Assembly (NCBI RefSeq): GCF_003072625.1
Contig: NZ_CP027805.1
Coordinates: 1,321,001-1,385,000, forward strand
Source: Limosilactobacillus reuteri
GTDB taxonomy: Bacteria; Bacillota; Bacilli; Lactobacillales; Lactobacillaceae
Direction of reading: 5' to 3'
DNA: 64,000 bases
Shown: positions 8,300 through 17,028 of the stretch, in pieces
Position numbering within the stretch: the stretch's first letter is position 1
Layout of the letters: each line of letters opens with the position of its first letter
Made by a program: the position numbers and the translations under genes
Notes under the pieces: model-generated
Told to the model about the DNA's origin: nothing
Databases searched by the model: none
Seen by the model: only the letters and a program-made list of their open reading frames with translations

Positions 8300-9548
8300 C
8301 TAAATCGGCCTCGATATCTTTAATCGTATAAAAAGAACCCGTTACGACAATTAAATCATTCGGCTCCGCAATCTTTTTTGCCGCCACTAACCCCTTTCGT
8401 GGATTATCAGCAATAATTGCTTGGGGCAGAACTGATTTTAACTCCCTTGCTGCGAGAGCACGGGTTGGATGGTCAGGGGTTGTAATTATTATCTTGTCTG
8501 CCATTTGCTGATAAATTTTAACCATCTGCCTAATATTTTTATCAGCGAGAAAACCAAGAACCATAATTATTTTATTATGAGGGAACTTAGAGATAGTTTT
8601 GGTAAGTTGCTTGGCTGCATCAGGATTATGTGCTCCGTCCAGAATAACAGGAGGATGATCCGCAATTCTCTGCATTCGGCCAGCAATCTTCACCGTCGCA
8701 AGCGTTGATAGTAAAGGTTGCCAAGATGTAACAAGGCCCTGCTGACGAAGAAAGGCAAATACGCTGACAACGGTTCCCAGATTTTCACTTTGGAAAGTCC
8801 CCAATAAATTAAAAGGAACTTTGTAAATTTCATGATTAACTTGCAGGGTCGCCTGCCCATCAACGATTGACTGGGCATCCGCTTGCGTTAACCCTACTCC
8901 TTGTTGATGAGCCTTTTCCTTAATAATTGTGAGGACGTCTTTTTCTTGGTGTGGCGCTAAAAATACTTGTTTAGTCCCGGTCTTGATAATTCCTGCTTTC
9001 GCCTGAGCAATTTGGGCGATCGTTGGGCCCAAGATCCGCGTATGGTCAAGGGCAATATGGGTCATCACGGTAATAAAAGGTGCGCTGATAATATTGGTTG
9101 CATCATCTTGACCGCCTAAACCGCATTCAATAACTGCCCAATCAACTTTTTGATCTGCAAAATATTGAAGCATTATCAAGGTCCACCACTCAAAAATGGT
9201 AATATCATCAGGCGAAAGATCAGCTGGTAAGTGTTCGATGATCTTTTGGTAAGTGATCGTAAAGTCTTTTTTACTAATCAAATGGTCATTAACCTTAATT
9301 TGCTCCCGATCATCTACCAACGCCGGACTGCTAAAATAGCCGACCTGGTATCCAGCATTTTGTAACCCTTGTTCTAACATTGTCCCAGTCGAGCCTTTTC
9401 CGTTTGTCCCCGCAATATGGATAATTTTGAATCGCTGGTCAGGATTTCCTAAACGAGTAAGAATTCGTCGCAAAAATTTTACCCGATCTTGTTGTCCCCC
9501 AAGCATTTGGCGGTTAAGACTCGCATTAATTTGTTCATAGGTCTGCAC
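8289..9548 (-). CDS. folC: Dihydrofolate synthase / folylpolyglutamate synthase
   Basis: This 419-residue Mur-ligase-type ATPase adds glutamate to dihydropteroate or folates. The P-loop is HIAGTNGKGST at about 44-54. The central ligase domain carries CGLGGQDDATN, and the C-terminal domain carries DGAHNPDA. The length is typical for FolC. It overlaps folE by 14 bp and the pyrophosphatase gene by 11 bp, so it is part of one transcript. Confidence 0.94.
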   Translation of the reverse strand: MQTYEQINASLNRQMLGGQQDRVKFLRRILTRLGNPDQRFKIIHIAGTNGKGSTGTMLEQGLQNAGYQVGYFSSPALVDDREQIKVNDHLISKKDFTITYQKIIEHLPADLSPDDITIFEWWTLIMLQYFADQKVDWAVIECGLGGQDDATNIISAPFITVMTHIALDHTRILGPTIAQIAQAKAGIIKTGTKQVFLAPHQEKDVLTIIKEKAHQQGVGLTQADAQSIVDGQATLQVNHEIYKVPFNLLGTFQSENLGTVVSVFAFLRQQGLVTSWQPLLSTLATVKIAGRMQRIADHPPVILDGAHNPDAAKQLTKTISKFPHNKIIMVLGFLADKNIRQMVKIYQQMADKIIITTPDHPTRALAARELKSVLPQAIIADNPRKGLVAAKKIAEPNDLIVVTGSFYTIKDIEADLDEK

Positions 9549-10113
9549 GATAATTCCTCGTTTGATTTAGAAATTCTTGTTTCAAATCACGGTCAGTCTT
9601 AAATTGACCAGTAAACTTATCGGTATAAGTAAATTGGCCAGCCTTATTAACGCCCCGCATTTCCATACAAAGGTGGCGAGCCGCGATGGTTACTGCAACG
9701 CCGGCTGGATCAAGGATTCGCTGCAACTCAGCGACTAAGTCTGTTGTAACCCGTTCTTGCATCCCTGGTTTTTTCGTTACAAAATCTAACAACCGGGGAA
9801 TCTTACTAAGGCCAATAACTTTCTTACCTTTGGGAACATAAGCCACATTCGCATATCCAAAAAATGGCAGTAAATGGTGTTCACACATTGAATAAAAAGG
9901 TATGTGCTGTACTAATACCATTTCCGGCACATCATCAACATGAAAAACCTTATAATTAGCCATTTCTTCTGGTTGATGATTAAGAGAGGAAAAAACTTCT
10001 TGGTACATCTTGGCAACGCGCTGAGGTGTTTCGGCTAATCCTTCTCGTTCAGGGTCCTCACCGATTGCAATTAGTAAATCTTTAACAGCCTTTGCTATTT
10101 TTTGTTGGTCCAT
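9535..10113 (-). CDS. folE: GTP cyclohydrolase I
   Basis: This 192-residue enzyme converts GTP to 7,8-dihydroneopterin triphosphate, the first step of folate synthesis. The zinc ligands are visible in SMCEHHLLPFFG (Cys and His) and in ARHLCMEMRG (Cys). The C-terminal tunnel-fold strands and the length match the FolE type. It overlaps folK by 19 bp and folC by 14 bp, indicating tight translational coupling in the operon. Confidence 0.96.
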   Translation of the reverse strand: MDQQKIAKAVKDLLIAIGEDPEREGLAETPQRVAKMYQEVFSSLNHQPEEMANYKVFHVDDVPEMVLVQHIPFYSMCEHHLLPFFGYANVAYVPKGKKVIGLSKIPRLLDFVTKKPGMQERVTTDLVAELQRILDPAGVAVTIAARHLCMEMRGVNKAGQFTYTDKFTGQFKTDRDLKQEFLNQTRNYRADL

Positions 10114-10607
10114 GAAAACACCTCTCGTCCATATATCTTTTTAAGCCAATTATGATCTGGAGTCTCATTTAACAAGTGATCCAATTGTTGATAATAAGGA
10201 TCTTTCTGATTAGTAATTTCGCGCATTGGCAATAAAACAAACTGCCGGTTAACCATTTCTGGATGAGGAATCGTTAACGTTGGGGTTTTAATACGTTGAT
10301 GACCAAAATCAATAATATCAAGGTCAATTGTCCGTGGTCCCCAATGAATGAGTCGGCGTCGATGTAACTCCTGCTCAATGTTGTGAAGGTGGTCAAGGAG
10401 TTGCTGAGCCGTTAAAATGGTTACGATCTTAACTGCAATATTGTAAAAAGAATCTTGTTTGACCCCACCCACCGGCTCTGTTTCATAAACGGAGGAAATC
10501 GCCGTAATATCAATTTTAGTTGGCACATTCAACATCTGAATTGCTTTTTGAAGGTTTGCTAACCGATCGCCGACATTACTACCAATACTTAGGTACACTT
10601 CAGTCAT
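10095..10607 (-). CDS. folK: 2-amino-4-hydroxy-6-hydroxymethyldihydropteridine pyrophosphokinase
   Basis: This 170-residue kinase transfers pyrophosphate from ATP to hydroxymethyldihydropterin, making the substrate of FolP. Signatures are GSNVGDRLANL at the N-terminus, PRTIDLDIIDFG in the centre with the metal-binding aspartates, and IPHPEM. Two bases separate it from folB. The length is normal for HPPK. Confidence 0.95.
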   Translation of the reverse strand: MTEVYLSIGSNVGDRLANLQKAIQMLNVPTKIDITAISSVYETEPVGGVKQDSFYNIAVKIVTILTAQQLLDHLHNIEQELHRRRLIHWGPRTIDLDIIDFGHQRIKTPTLTIPHPEMVNRQFVLLPMREITNQKDPYYQQLDHLLNETPDHNWLKKIYGREVFSWTNKK

Positions 10608-10609
10608 AA

Positions 10610-10945
10610 TTACTTGCTCCCTGCTACTTCAATTTCGACATTATCGAAAATCCCGGCAATCGGCACACTATATTTACGAATGCGAAGGCGAACCCCATCA
10701 AGCATCGGGTATGTCTTGAAAAGCTCGCGCAGTAAGTTATTAGCGAGGCTCTCAATCAAATTATAGTTGTGGTGGGCAACAAACTCCGCAATTGTTTCAT
10801 AAACATCAGCGTAACTGACGGTCTCATCTAATTCATCGGTTCTAACCATCGTTTCAATTGGATAGTCCATCTCACAGTCAATCTCAATTTTTTGACCAAG
10901 CTTTTTCTCTTCCGCAAACACACCATTGTAAGTATTAAATGCCAT
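10610..10945 (-). CDS. folB: Dihydroneopterin aldolase
   Basis: FolB cleaves dihydroneopterin to hydroxymethyldihydropterin and glycolaldehyde. The protein shows TYNGVFAEEKKLGQ and the catalytic region YNLIESLANNL. From the only nearby ATG it has 111 residues. Family-like sequence (GKIRINN) extends eight codons upstream in frame to an ATC codon at 10969-10967. AAGGGG lies nine bases before that ATC, while the ATG has no well-placed ribosome-binding site. The true start may therefore be ATC, or the canonical start has been lost. It is the first gene of the fol operon. Confidence 0.92.
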   Translation of the reverse strand: MAFNTYNGVFAEEKKLGQKIEIDCEMDYPIETMVRTDELDETVSYADVYETIAEFVAHHNYNLIESLANNLLRELFKTYPMLDGVRLRIRKYSVPIAGIFDNVEIEVAGSK

Positions 10946-10999
10946 GTTGTTAATTCTAATCTTTCCGATAAGCTATTGCCCCTTCATTTTTTATTTTCT

Positions 11000-11027
11000 A
11001 TCATAACGCATAAGTTAGTTGGTGAAA
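11000..11027 (-). promoter_or_regulatory. Candidate promoter of the folate operon
   Basis: On the minus strand a TTTCAC -35 (11022-11027) and a TATGAT -10 (11000-11005) are 16 bp apart, upstream of folB. The -35 match is moderate. Confidence 0.5.
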
Positions 11028-11094
11028 ATATCTTAATAGATTAAGGGAGCAATCTTTTCCTGGTACCATTGCTCACCAGCTTTTGAGAAGGGGT

Positions 11095-11428
11095 TAGTAA
11101 ATGGCGCAAGGTTTAATCAAACGATCATCGACGTTAAACAATTTTAACTGTCCCTTAACTTTTAATGGCTCAATCCAATAAGAGCCTCCCTTCTCAAAGG
11201 GAGCAATTACCCATGCGTAGTATTTTGTTCACCATCATCCAGTTCCTCAATTCCAGTGATCTTAGCAACACATAACGCATGACCAGCTACAGCCCCACGC
11301 GTTTTCTTAGCATTATTACAAATTAAGAGGTCACCACGATACTTAGTTGCCCATGTCCGGTATTCCTCTGTTTTTGTGCCATTTAAGATTTCCATTCCTT
11401 ATTCGGGATAAATTGATAAAGCTTTCAT
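11095..11428 (-). pseudogene. ASCH-domain protein, inactivated by a nonsense codon and a frameshift
   Basis: The minus strand from the ATG at 11428 reads MKALSIYPE, then TAA, then GMEILNGTKTEEYRTW and onward. That is the start of an ASCH-domain protein with an in-frame stop after nine codons. A second lesion near 11217 shifts the frame. The C-terminal part (YAWVIAPF, then IEPLKVKGQLKLF) continues in another frame to the stop at 11095-11097. ASCH proteins are small putative RNA-binding proteins; some hydrolyse acetylated cytidine. Two independent lesions make this a decayed gene. Confidence 0.8.
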
Positions 11429-11464
11429 CTTGGCCTTCCCTTGCAGTTTTATTTCAATATAAAG

Positions 11465-11500
11465 AAAAAAAGCCCGGCAAATCAATGTTTACAGAGCTTT
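11465..11500 (-). terminator. Probable terminator after tRNA-Leu(CAG)
   Basis: On the minus strand AAGCTCTG pairs with the CGGGCTT side across a short loop and is followed by a seven-T run. Confidence 0.55.
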
Positions 11501-11505
11501 TCAGA

Positions 11506-11589
11506 TGCTTCAGGCAGGATTCGAACCTGTACATGGATAACCATACAACGACCTGAACGTTGCGCGTCTGCCAATTCCGCCACTGAAGC
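11506..11589 (-). tRNA. tRNA-Leu(CAG)
   Basis: A class II tRNA with long variable arm. The acceptor is GCTTCAG/CTGAAGC. The anticodon stem CAACG/CGTTG encloses TTCAGGT, giving anticodon CAG. The T-arm has the usual GGTTCGAATCC. Confidence 0.93.
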
Positions 11590-11671
11590 ACTAACTATTT
11601 TGTAACATTATTAAGTATACCGAACTCATCAAAAATTACAAGTATTTTTATTAGCAATCCTCAATTTGTTC

Positions 11672-11950
11672 TTATTTAACGAATTGAATCATTGTTCCAT
11701 ATGCGGTTAGGACCAAGAATTTGGGTGCAACCTGCATATTAGCAACATCTGTAGTAAATCGAACTCCAACAACACCATCAGCACCCTTTTCACTGGCCCG
11801 CCGCTTTAATTTTTCTTGAACATCACTAAATAATTGGTCCATGGACTCAAATGAATCGATTGCTTCGGTCGGCATTGCCAAATGACTAGTGGCGTTAACA
11901 ATCCCTAAAATGCGGTGGGCTTGAGGAAACCCCTCAGTTGATAAAAACAT
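11672..11950 (-). CDS. YbjQ/UPF0145-like heavy-metal-binding-domain protein
   Basis: This 92-residue protein resembles the UPF0145 (YbjQ) family. It has the typical segment RASEKGADGVVGVRF and a C-terminal strand ending in TAYGTMIQF. The family forms small oligomeric beta/alpha folds, and its biochemical role is not established. The gene stands alone, with a good ribosome-binding site (GGAGG) before the ATG and a terminator of the upstream gene in front of it. Confidence 0.65.
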   Translation of the reverse strand: MFLSTEGFPQAHRILGIVNATSHLAMPTEAIDSFESMDQLFSDVQEKLKRRASEKGADGVVGVRFTTDVANMQVAPKFLVLTAYGTMIQFVK

Positions 11951-11984
11951 GTGTTATCCTCCCTAAATTCTTTACCATTTAAAA

Positions 11985-12022
11985 ATAACAAAGAGGCCGG
12001 AAGATTTCCAGCCTCTTTGTTT
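11985..12022 (-). terminator. Rho-independent terminator downstream of the CPBP protease gene
   Basis: An 11-bp stem (AACAAAGAGGC against GCCTCTTTGTT) with inner GGAA/TTCC pairs is followed on the minus strand by a T-rich run. Confidence 0.8.
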
Positions 12023-12293
12023 ATTGCGGAAAGAATCTGCTACTTTGCTCGGGAACTAATTATTGATTCATTTTTGATTCTAACTTCCGCAAAGTCGCAT
12101 TTATATCATCAATCTAGCGCACCCTGGTGACCTTATTACATAAATATTCAGTCTAAGATTTCATGTCACACTTATGTTGCTTCTAGCCTACTAATAATTT
12201 CTTCGGTGCTAGATTGATATAGGGGATCTTACTACTCTAATCTTTCCACACTTATAACGTGCCACCATTTGCAAGCGATTTCAACATTTAACT
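12023..12293. other. Non-coding interval with a long-range inverted repeat
   Basis: No open frame is supported here. The 10-bp arms TCAATCTAGC (12109-12118) and GCTAGATTGA (12208-12217) pair exactly across 89 bases. Smaller internal pairings include ACATAA with TTATGT. The interval lies between the CPBP gene stop and its terminator, so it may form a structured 3' untranslated region. Confidence 0.4.
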
Positions 12294-12971
12294 TTAGATA
12301 ACTTGAACCAAGAGAACATACATTGCAATCGCATTATTAATCATATGAATCGCAATCGAATTTCGAATGTCGTCCGTTCGCAAATAAACATATGCCAAGA
12401 CCATCCCCATATAAGCATAGATCAAGAAACTAATGGGATTAGTGCTCATATGACCTGTAGAGAATACTATCCCTGAAAGGATAACTTTAGGCCAGATGTT
12501 ACCACGCTTAAAAAACATATTTGTCAATGTACCACGAAAAATAAATTCTTCAGCAATTGGACTTAAGACAACTGCAGAAAAACAAAATACGATCGTAATC
12601 ACTTCATTATGACCAAGCATGCTTCCTAAGGCCGCATTGTTTGCTGTCTCAGTTTGATGATAGATAAGTTGATTGAGATAGCTAAGGACATCCATTCCCA
12701 AAATAATTGCTAGGTACCCACCGATAATCCAACCAACCTTTATTCCCGCTGGCTGCCCTAATTGGTTATAAGCTTCATATGTCCGGTGTACCCACCAAAT
12801 AATCGCTAACATTAAACCGATGAATAAGGCCATAAATCCGTCCACAATAAGCTGATTGGTTTTTGAATAACGTAAAGCAAAATTAACTGCCATCGGGGGA
12901 ACTTCAATTGCAATTAGCATCAGTGCAATTAAAATTACCTTAGATGTCCACTGTCTAATTACTTTTATCAT
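12294..12971 (-). CDS. CPBP (CAAX/Abi) family intramembrane metalloprotease
   Basis: This protein of about 225 residues has seven or eight membrane segments. It carries the Abi/CPBP signature EEFIFRGTL, followed by HMSTNPISF and HMINNAI, which supply the glutamate and histidine metal ligands. The family includes bacteriocin-immunity and processing proteases; the substrate here is unknown. I chose the ATG at 12971 because AAAGGAAG lies well placed before it. An in-frame ATG ten codons upstream lies inside the preceding gene. It overlaps that small membrane-protein gene by 17 bp and is probably co-transcribed with it. Confidence 0.82.
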   Translation of the reverse strand: MIKVIRQWTSKVILIALMLIAIEVPPMAVNFALRYSKTNQLIVDGFMALFIGLMLAIIWWVHRTYEAYNQLGQPAGIKVGWIIGGYLAIILGMDVLSYLNQLIYHQTETANNAALGSMLGHNEVITIVFCFSAVVLSPIAEEFIFRGTLTNMFFKRGNIWPKVILSGIVFSTGHMSTNPISFLIYAYMGMVLAYVYLRTDDIRNSIAIHMINNAIAMYVLLVQVI

Positions 12972-13185
12972 TATTTTTCTCTTCCTTTGCCCGTTTCTCA
13001 CGCATTCGTTGGATACTCCACCGGGTAGAAATTTTTGTCACAATGATATTTGCAACTACGAAACCAATTACCCAGAGAAGGTACATCACCCAACCAGAAA
13101 TATAATTTTCAGCAGTCAACCATACTAAAAGCGCAAAGATAATAAACGGCGGAATGACCACCTTAAGAATAAATTCTGCTTTCAC
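12955..13185 (-). CDS. Small two-span membrane protein, function unknown
   Basis: The predicted product is 76 residues with two membrane segments and a strongly basic and acidic C-terminal tail (RMREKRAKEEKNNDKSN). The start is taken at GTG 13185 because GGAGGT lies eight bases before it. The in-frame ATG at 13200 overlaps that ribosome-binding site. It overlaps the CPBP protease gene and may be functionally linked, but no family was recognised. Confidence 0.6.
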   Translation of the reverse strand: MKAEFILKVVIPPFIIFALLVWLTAENYISGWVMYLLWVIGFVVANIIVTKISTRWSIQRMREKRAKEEKNNDKSN

Positions 13186-13252
13186 AAAGGAAACCTCCAT
13201 TATTATTTGTCCAACAGTTTACTAAATCAACATGTAAAGTGCAAGGGTACTA

Positions 13253-13297
13253 AGAAGGCTGAGAAAAGTTTTAGCTTTCCTCAGCCTCACCATTTTT
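13253..13297. terminator. Hairpin downstream of rbsK
   Basis: AAGGCTGAGAAAAG pairs with CTTTCCTCAGCCT. T-runs are stronger on the plus strand, but it lies just after the rbsK stop and probably ends that minus-strand transcript. Confidence 0.55.
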
Positions 13298-13316
13298 AAT
13301 TTATATTTAACTAAAC

Positions 13317-14240
13317 CTAGTTATTCTTTGATGCAGCAACTACTTCGTCATAAGTAGGAATTGATGGTAATGCACCAAGCTTTTGAACAGCTAATGAGCT
13401 TGCCCGTTGAGCGTAAACAATTGCCTTTTCGATGTTGCTCATATCAGGCTTTAATTGGGATGAAAGAGCACCAATGAATGTATCACCAGCGGCAGTAGTA
13501 TCAACAGCATTAACCTTAAAGGCAGGAATGAAGTTGTAACCATCTTGAGTACAGTAGAAGGCACCCTTTGCTCCAACAGTAATAATTAAATTACGGACAC
13601 CCATTTGAGCAAACTTAGCGGCTGACATAAGCATTGAAGTTTCGTCTGTAATAATAATTCCTGTTAAAGCAGCACTTTCTGTTTCATTTGGAATGATTAA
13701 GTCAGTTAACTTCAATAGGTCAGGATTAATTTCATGAGCAGGAGCAGGATTCAAGATTGTCTTTACACCATTTTCCTTTGCAATTTGGAATGCCCGTAAA
13801 GTAGCTTCTTGTGGTGTTTCAAATTGAGCAATCACAAAATCAGCAGCGGCAATTTGATCGCGCGCATCCTCTACTTCTTTCACGCTTAATTGTTGGTTTG
13901 CTCCTCCGTATACTAAGATACTGTTTTGGCCACTTTCATCAAGTAAGATGGCTGCAGATCCAGTACCTGCTTGATCGTCAACATGGATCCCAGCTGTGTC
14001 GACGTTGTTATTCTTGAGGTCATTGATCATCATCTTACCACTAGCGTCATCACCAACTTGACCAACAAATGCTGTTTCAGCGCCTGAACGTGCAGCAGCA
14101 ACAGCTTGGTTTGCACCTTTTCCCCCGGCAGCATTAGTTTTACTTAAAGCGGCAATTGTTTCCCCAGGTAATGGCATCCGCTTAACCTTCATTGTTGTAT
14201 CAACATTTAAACTACCTACAATTGTTACATGATTTGTCAT
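13317..14240 (-). CDS. rbsK: Ribokinase
   Basis: This 307-residue PfkB-family sugar kinase phosphorylates D-ribose to ribose-5-phosphate for the phosphoketolase pathway. Signature 1 is GGKGANQAVAAARSG at about 38-52. Signature 2 is DTTAAGDTFIGAL near 246-258 with the catalytic aspartate. An N-terminal SLNVDT motif binds ribose. It lies 56 bp downstream of the LacI-family regulator in the same direction, an rbsR-rbsK arrangement. No ribose transporter gene is adjacent. Confidence 0.92.
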   Translation of the reverse strand: MTNHVTIVGSLNVDTTMKVKRMPLPGETIAALSKTNAAGGKGANQAVAAARSGAETAFVGQVGDDASGKMMINDLKNNNVDTAGIHVDDQAGTGSAAILLDESGQNSILVYGGANQQLSVKEVEDARDQIAAADFVIAQFETPQEATLRAFQIAKENGVKTILNPAPAHEINPDLLKLTDLIIPNETESAALTGIIITDETSMLMSAAKFAQMGVRNLIITVGAKGAFYCTQDGYNFIPAFKVNAVDTTAAGDTFIGALSSQLKPDMSNIEKAIVYAQRASSLAVQKLGALPSIPTYDEVVAASKNN

Positions 14241-14296
14241 TTGTTTATTTCCTCCTTAAACAATTGGCATCTAATTGATAATATCATCATACCATA

Positions 14297-15313
14297 TTAT
14301 TTTGGACGATAGGAACTTGTACTATCTCGTTTAATTAATTTTACTGGAAAGTTTTGCACACGAGCTTCAGCACTACTATGACCAATCTGTTCAATGAGCA
14401 TTTTAGTAGCTCCCGCACCGAGGTCAAAAATAGGCTGTTGCACCGTAGTTAATCGTGGATAAACATAATCATCCCAGTAGATGTTATCATAACCAATCAC
14501 AGAAATGTCTTCGGGAACCTTAACGTCTAGTTCATGTAACCCTCGCAACAACCCAATTGCCATTTCATCATTTGCTGCAAAAACAGCAGAGGCGCCAGTT
14601 GCTAAAACATCTTTTGCCGCTTTATATCCGCTATCCTTTGTCAAGGGTACCCGAATAACATCATGAATAGGATCGAGGCTTAGATTATTTTCTTTAATAA
14701 TATTTTTAAATCCATTCATTCGGTGATTTAAGTTTTCAGTAGGATTATCAGAAGTAAGAACGGCAATATGTTTGTGACCAAGTTCAATGAGGTGCTTAGC
14801 CGCAATTTGACCACCAAGGTAATCATTGGTTTGTACCCGGTCACCCTCCTGCGTATGATTCTGGTCAAATAAAATATAAGGAATTTCATTAAAAGAAATG
14901 ACTTCTTTAATCGTCTCGGTAGTCATCGTCGCACTAGCAATTACTAATCCACTAATTGATCGTTCAATCATCTGGGAAAGGTAATATTTTTCCAGCTTTG
15001 GGTCACGGTTGGCACTAAAGACAAGCGGAATAAATTCTGCTTCACGAGCAATACTCTGTACCCCTTCAACAAAAGTACCAAAAAACGGGTTGGCAATATT
15101 AGGAACTAGTACCCCAATTGTCTTAGCACTCTTTAAAATTAAGTTACGAGCATTAAAATCAGGAACGTATTTATACTTATCCCGTAATGCCAAAACTCGT
15201 TCTTGAGTTGCTGTACTGAATCGATCACCTTTATTATTCAAAATTTGCGAAACAGTGGTTACAGAAACACCAGCTTCTTTTGCTAAATCACGAATTGTTA
15301 TTTTCTTTTTCAT
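14297..15313 (-). CDS. rbsR: LacI-family repressor, probably of ribose genes
   Basis: This 338-residue regulator has a LacI helix-turn-helix at residues 5-24 (IRDLAKEAGVSVTTVSQIL). A periplasmic-binding-protein-like effector domain follows. The C-terminal DNA-proximal motifs SVIGYDNI and PRLTTVQQP are typical of the family. Its position directly before rbsK suggests ribose-responsive autoregulation. A 7-6-7 palindrome 34 bp upstream of the start could be its operator. The exact effector cannot be read from sequence. Confidence 0.85.
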   Translation of the reverse strand: MKKKITIRDLAKEAGVSVTTVSQILNNKGDRFSTATQERVLALRDKYKYVPDFNARNLILKSAKTIGVLVPNIANPFFGTFVEGVQSIAREAEFIPLVFSANRDPKLEKYYLSQMIERSISGLVIASATMTTETIKEVISFNEIPYILFDQNHTQEGDRVQTNDYLGGQIAAKHLIELGHKHIAVLTSDNPTENLNHRMNGFKNIIKENNLSLDPIHDVIRVPLTKDSGYKAAKDVLATGASAVFAANDEMAIGLLRGLHELDVKVPEDISVIGYDNIYWDDYVYPRLTTVQQPIFDLGAGATKMLIEQIGHSSAEARVQNFPVKLIKRDSTSSYRPK

Positions 15314-15346
15314 GGCTGTTCAACCTCTTTAGTAAACAGTTTTATC

Positions 15347-15366
15347 TAGTTAATAATATTTAACTA
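15347..15366 (-). promoter_or_regulatory. Palindromic candidate operator upstream of rbsR
   Basis: TAGTTAA and TTAACTA arms are separated by six bases. The arms are perfect but AT-rich and lack the central CG common to LacI-family operators, so this is tentative. Confidence 0.35.
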
Positions 15367-15394
15367 ATTTAAACTATCTCTACTCATATTGCAA

Positions 15395-16003
15395 TCACAT
15401 TTCGTTAAAAATATCATTAAAAATCTGTTTCCCGGTTGCCATTTGAGTCCCACGAACACGGAGATAGTTAATCTTCGCTCGCAAAATATCATATTCCCAT
15501 AATGAGGATAGATCATGGTCATTATAGTAATGAATTGTTACTTTAATGGGCGTGAGATCAGTAATTATTCCTGTAAAATCATCACTCCCCTTATACTTTT
15601 CAGTGCCAATCACAACTGGAAGGCGGTTCTCATAGGAATCATTGAGAAGGTTTGACAATAAGTTTCCTTGGGTAATTTTTGGATGGTTATCAATAAACTT
15701 TTGCACTTGCCAAATATCAAAATAATTGTGATCATGGGCAACTTTAGTCTTTTCAGAAACCGTCATTAAATAATCACTGTGACGTTCCGTATAAAGGATG
15801 CTCTTAATCCGAATAGCAATTAGTCCGTTGATTTTGCCGTCCCAGTCAATACTGATCATTAAGCAAAATACTGGGTCGAGGGCAACCACAAATCCGACAT
15901 TAAAATAATCATCGTTTGGCAAGTTATGAACCTCAATCAACGTTCCCTGTTGCTTAGCCATTGTTAATTGAACGCGATTCTCACTTTCACTTTTTTTTCT
16001 CAT
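15395..16003 (-). CDS. Hypothetical cytosolic protein
   Basis: The product is 202 residues, soluble, with no signal peptide or membrane segment and a clear ribosome-binding site (AAGGAAG) before the ATG. The middle has a repeated barrel-like pattern with TLIEVHNLPNDDYFNVGFV near the N-terminus and TGIITDLTPIKVTIHYY later. This suggests two small beta-barrel halves, perhaps Sm- or SH3-like, around a helix. I do not recognise a family. IS30 copy 2 was inserted 47 bp upstream of its start, between the gene and any distant promoter. Confidence 0.6.
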   Translation of the reverse strand: MRKKSESENRVQLTMAKQQGTLIEVHNLPNDDYFNVGFVVALDPVFCLMISIDWDGKINGLIAIRIKSILYTERHSDYLMTVSEKTKVAHDHNYFDIWQVQKFIDNHPKITQGNLLSNLLNDSYENRLPVVIGTEKYKGSDDFTGIITDLTPIKVTIHYYNDHDLSSLWEYDILRAKINYLRVRGTQMATGKQIFNDIFNEM

Positions 16004-16049
16004 CTTTACTTCCTTACTATTAATTTTTCACATGATTAGATTTTTAAAA

Positions 16050-17028
16050 CGCCGTTTGTAAAATTAAGTTAGAAAAATAGAAAAGCCATTTGTGGTAGAC
16101 TTTTGAATACCCCTAAACAAAAGAAAGGAAACCACAAATGACTTACACCCATCTTACCACAAACGAGCTGACAATCATCGCCCATTCTTTCGTGCAAAAG
16201 CTTAAAGCGTACCGAGTGGCCCAAATGATCAACCGTTGCGCCGAAACCGTACTCAGTTGTCACTGGCTGAACTCACTTATATCAACGACAAAATTGCCCA
16301 GGGGTGGACGCCTGATACCATTATTGGGCGCGCTGAGCGCCCAATTAGTTGTAACCGGCGAACTCTTTACCGGATGTTTGAACGTGGCCAGTTCGGCTTC
16401 GATGTCCGTTCCTTGCCGATGCGAGGTAAGCGGCACCCGAATGGCTATGTCGAGCGCCGCGGGAAGGCTGGCCAATTGGGGCGAAGTATTCACGAGCGTG
16501 CCAAGGACTTTCCGCACTATGCCACTGAATTTGGGCACCTTGAAGCTGATACCGTCCAAGGCAAAAAGCACCAAGGGGCGGTAATGACCCTGACCGAACG
16601 CCAATCGAAGGTCGAAATTGTACTCAATGTGCACGAAAAGACGGCTGATGCGATTAACCAACACTTAAGTCAGTGGCTTCGGAAATTCCCGCGGTACTTC
16701 TTCAAATCGATTACCTTTGACAACGGAAAAGAATTCGCCGGCTGGCGCGAGATTGCCAATCAATTTGACCTTCACACTTACTTTGCCGAGGTTGGTGCTC
16801 CCAATCAACGAGGGCTGAACGAAAACAACAACGGTCTTTTACGCCGGGATGGCTTAACGAAACAGCTAGATTTCCGCAATCTTCCTGATGAATTGGTAAC
16901 CCAACTGATGAGTAAGCGAAATAACCTGCCCCGTAAATCACTAGGCTATCGAACTCCATATGAAGTATTCATGTCTTACGTCACTGATGAGCAACTATTT
17001 TCTTTCTAACTTAAATTGACATTTCGGG
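16050..17028 (+). mobile_element. IS30-family element, copy 2 (979 bp, degenerate)
   Basis: It has the same terminal inverted repeats as the other copies and a 3-bp target duplication AAA (16047-16049 and 17029-17031). It carries the same 94-bp internal deletion as copy 1 but not the 11-bp deletion. It also lacks the 12-bp end duplication. The junction of the deletion differs from copy 1 by one base. Confidence 0.93.
16138..17009 (+). pseudogene. IS30-family transposase, frameshifted by a 94-bp deletion
   Basis: The N-terminal 37 residues are normal (MTYTHLTTNEL to MINRCAET), then the frame is lost at the deletion. The remaining 257 codons, including the full DDE domain, continue in another frame. 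They could be read only from an internal TTG at 16236 without a convincing ribosome-binding site. The N-terminal helix-turn-helix needed for end binding is damaged, so autonomous transposition is unlikely. Confidence 0.88.

Noticed and set aside
13253..13297. Hairpin as terminator of a plus-strand gene
   Set aside because: The T-run favours the plus strand, but no plus-strand gene lies upstream; the element is listed with undecided strand instead.
16260..16664. Open frame of 134 codons opposite the IS30 transposase gene, repeated in the other copies
   Set aside because: It is antisense to a conserved transposase, has no ribosome-binding site and is repeated only because the IS is repeated.
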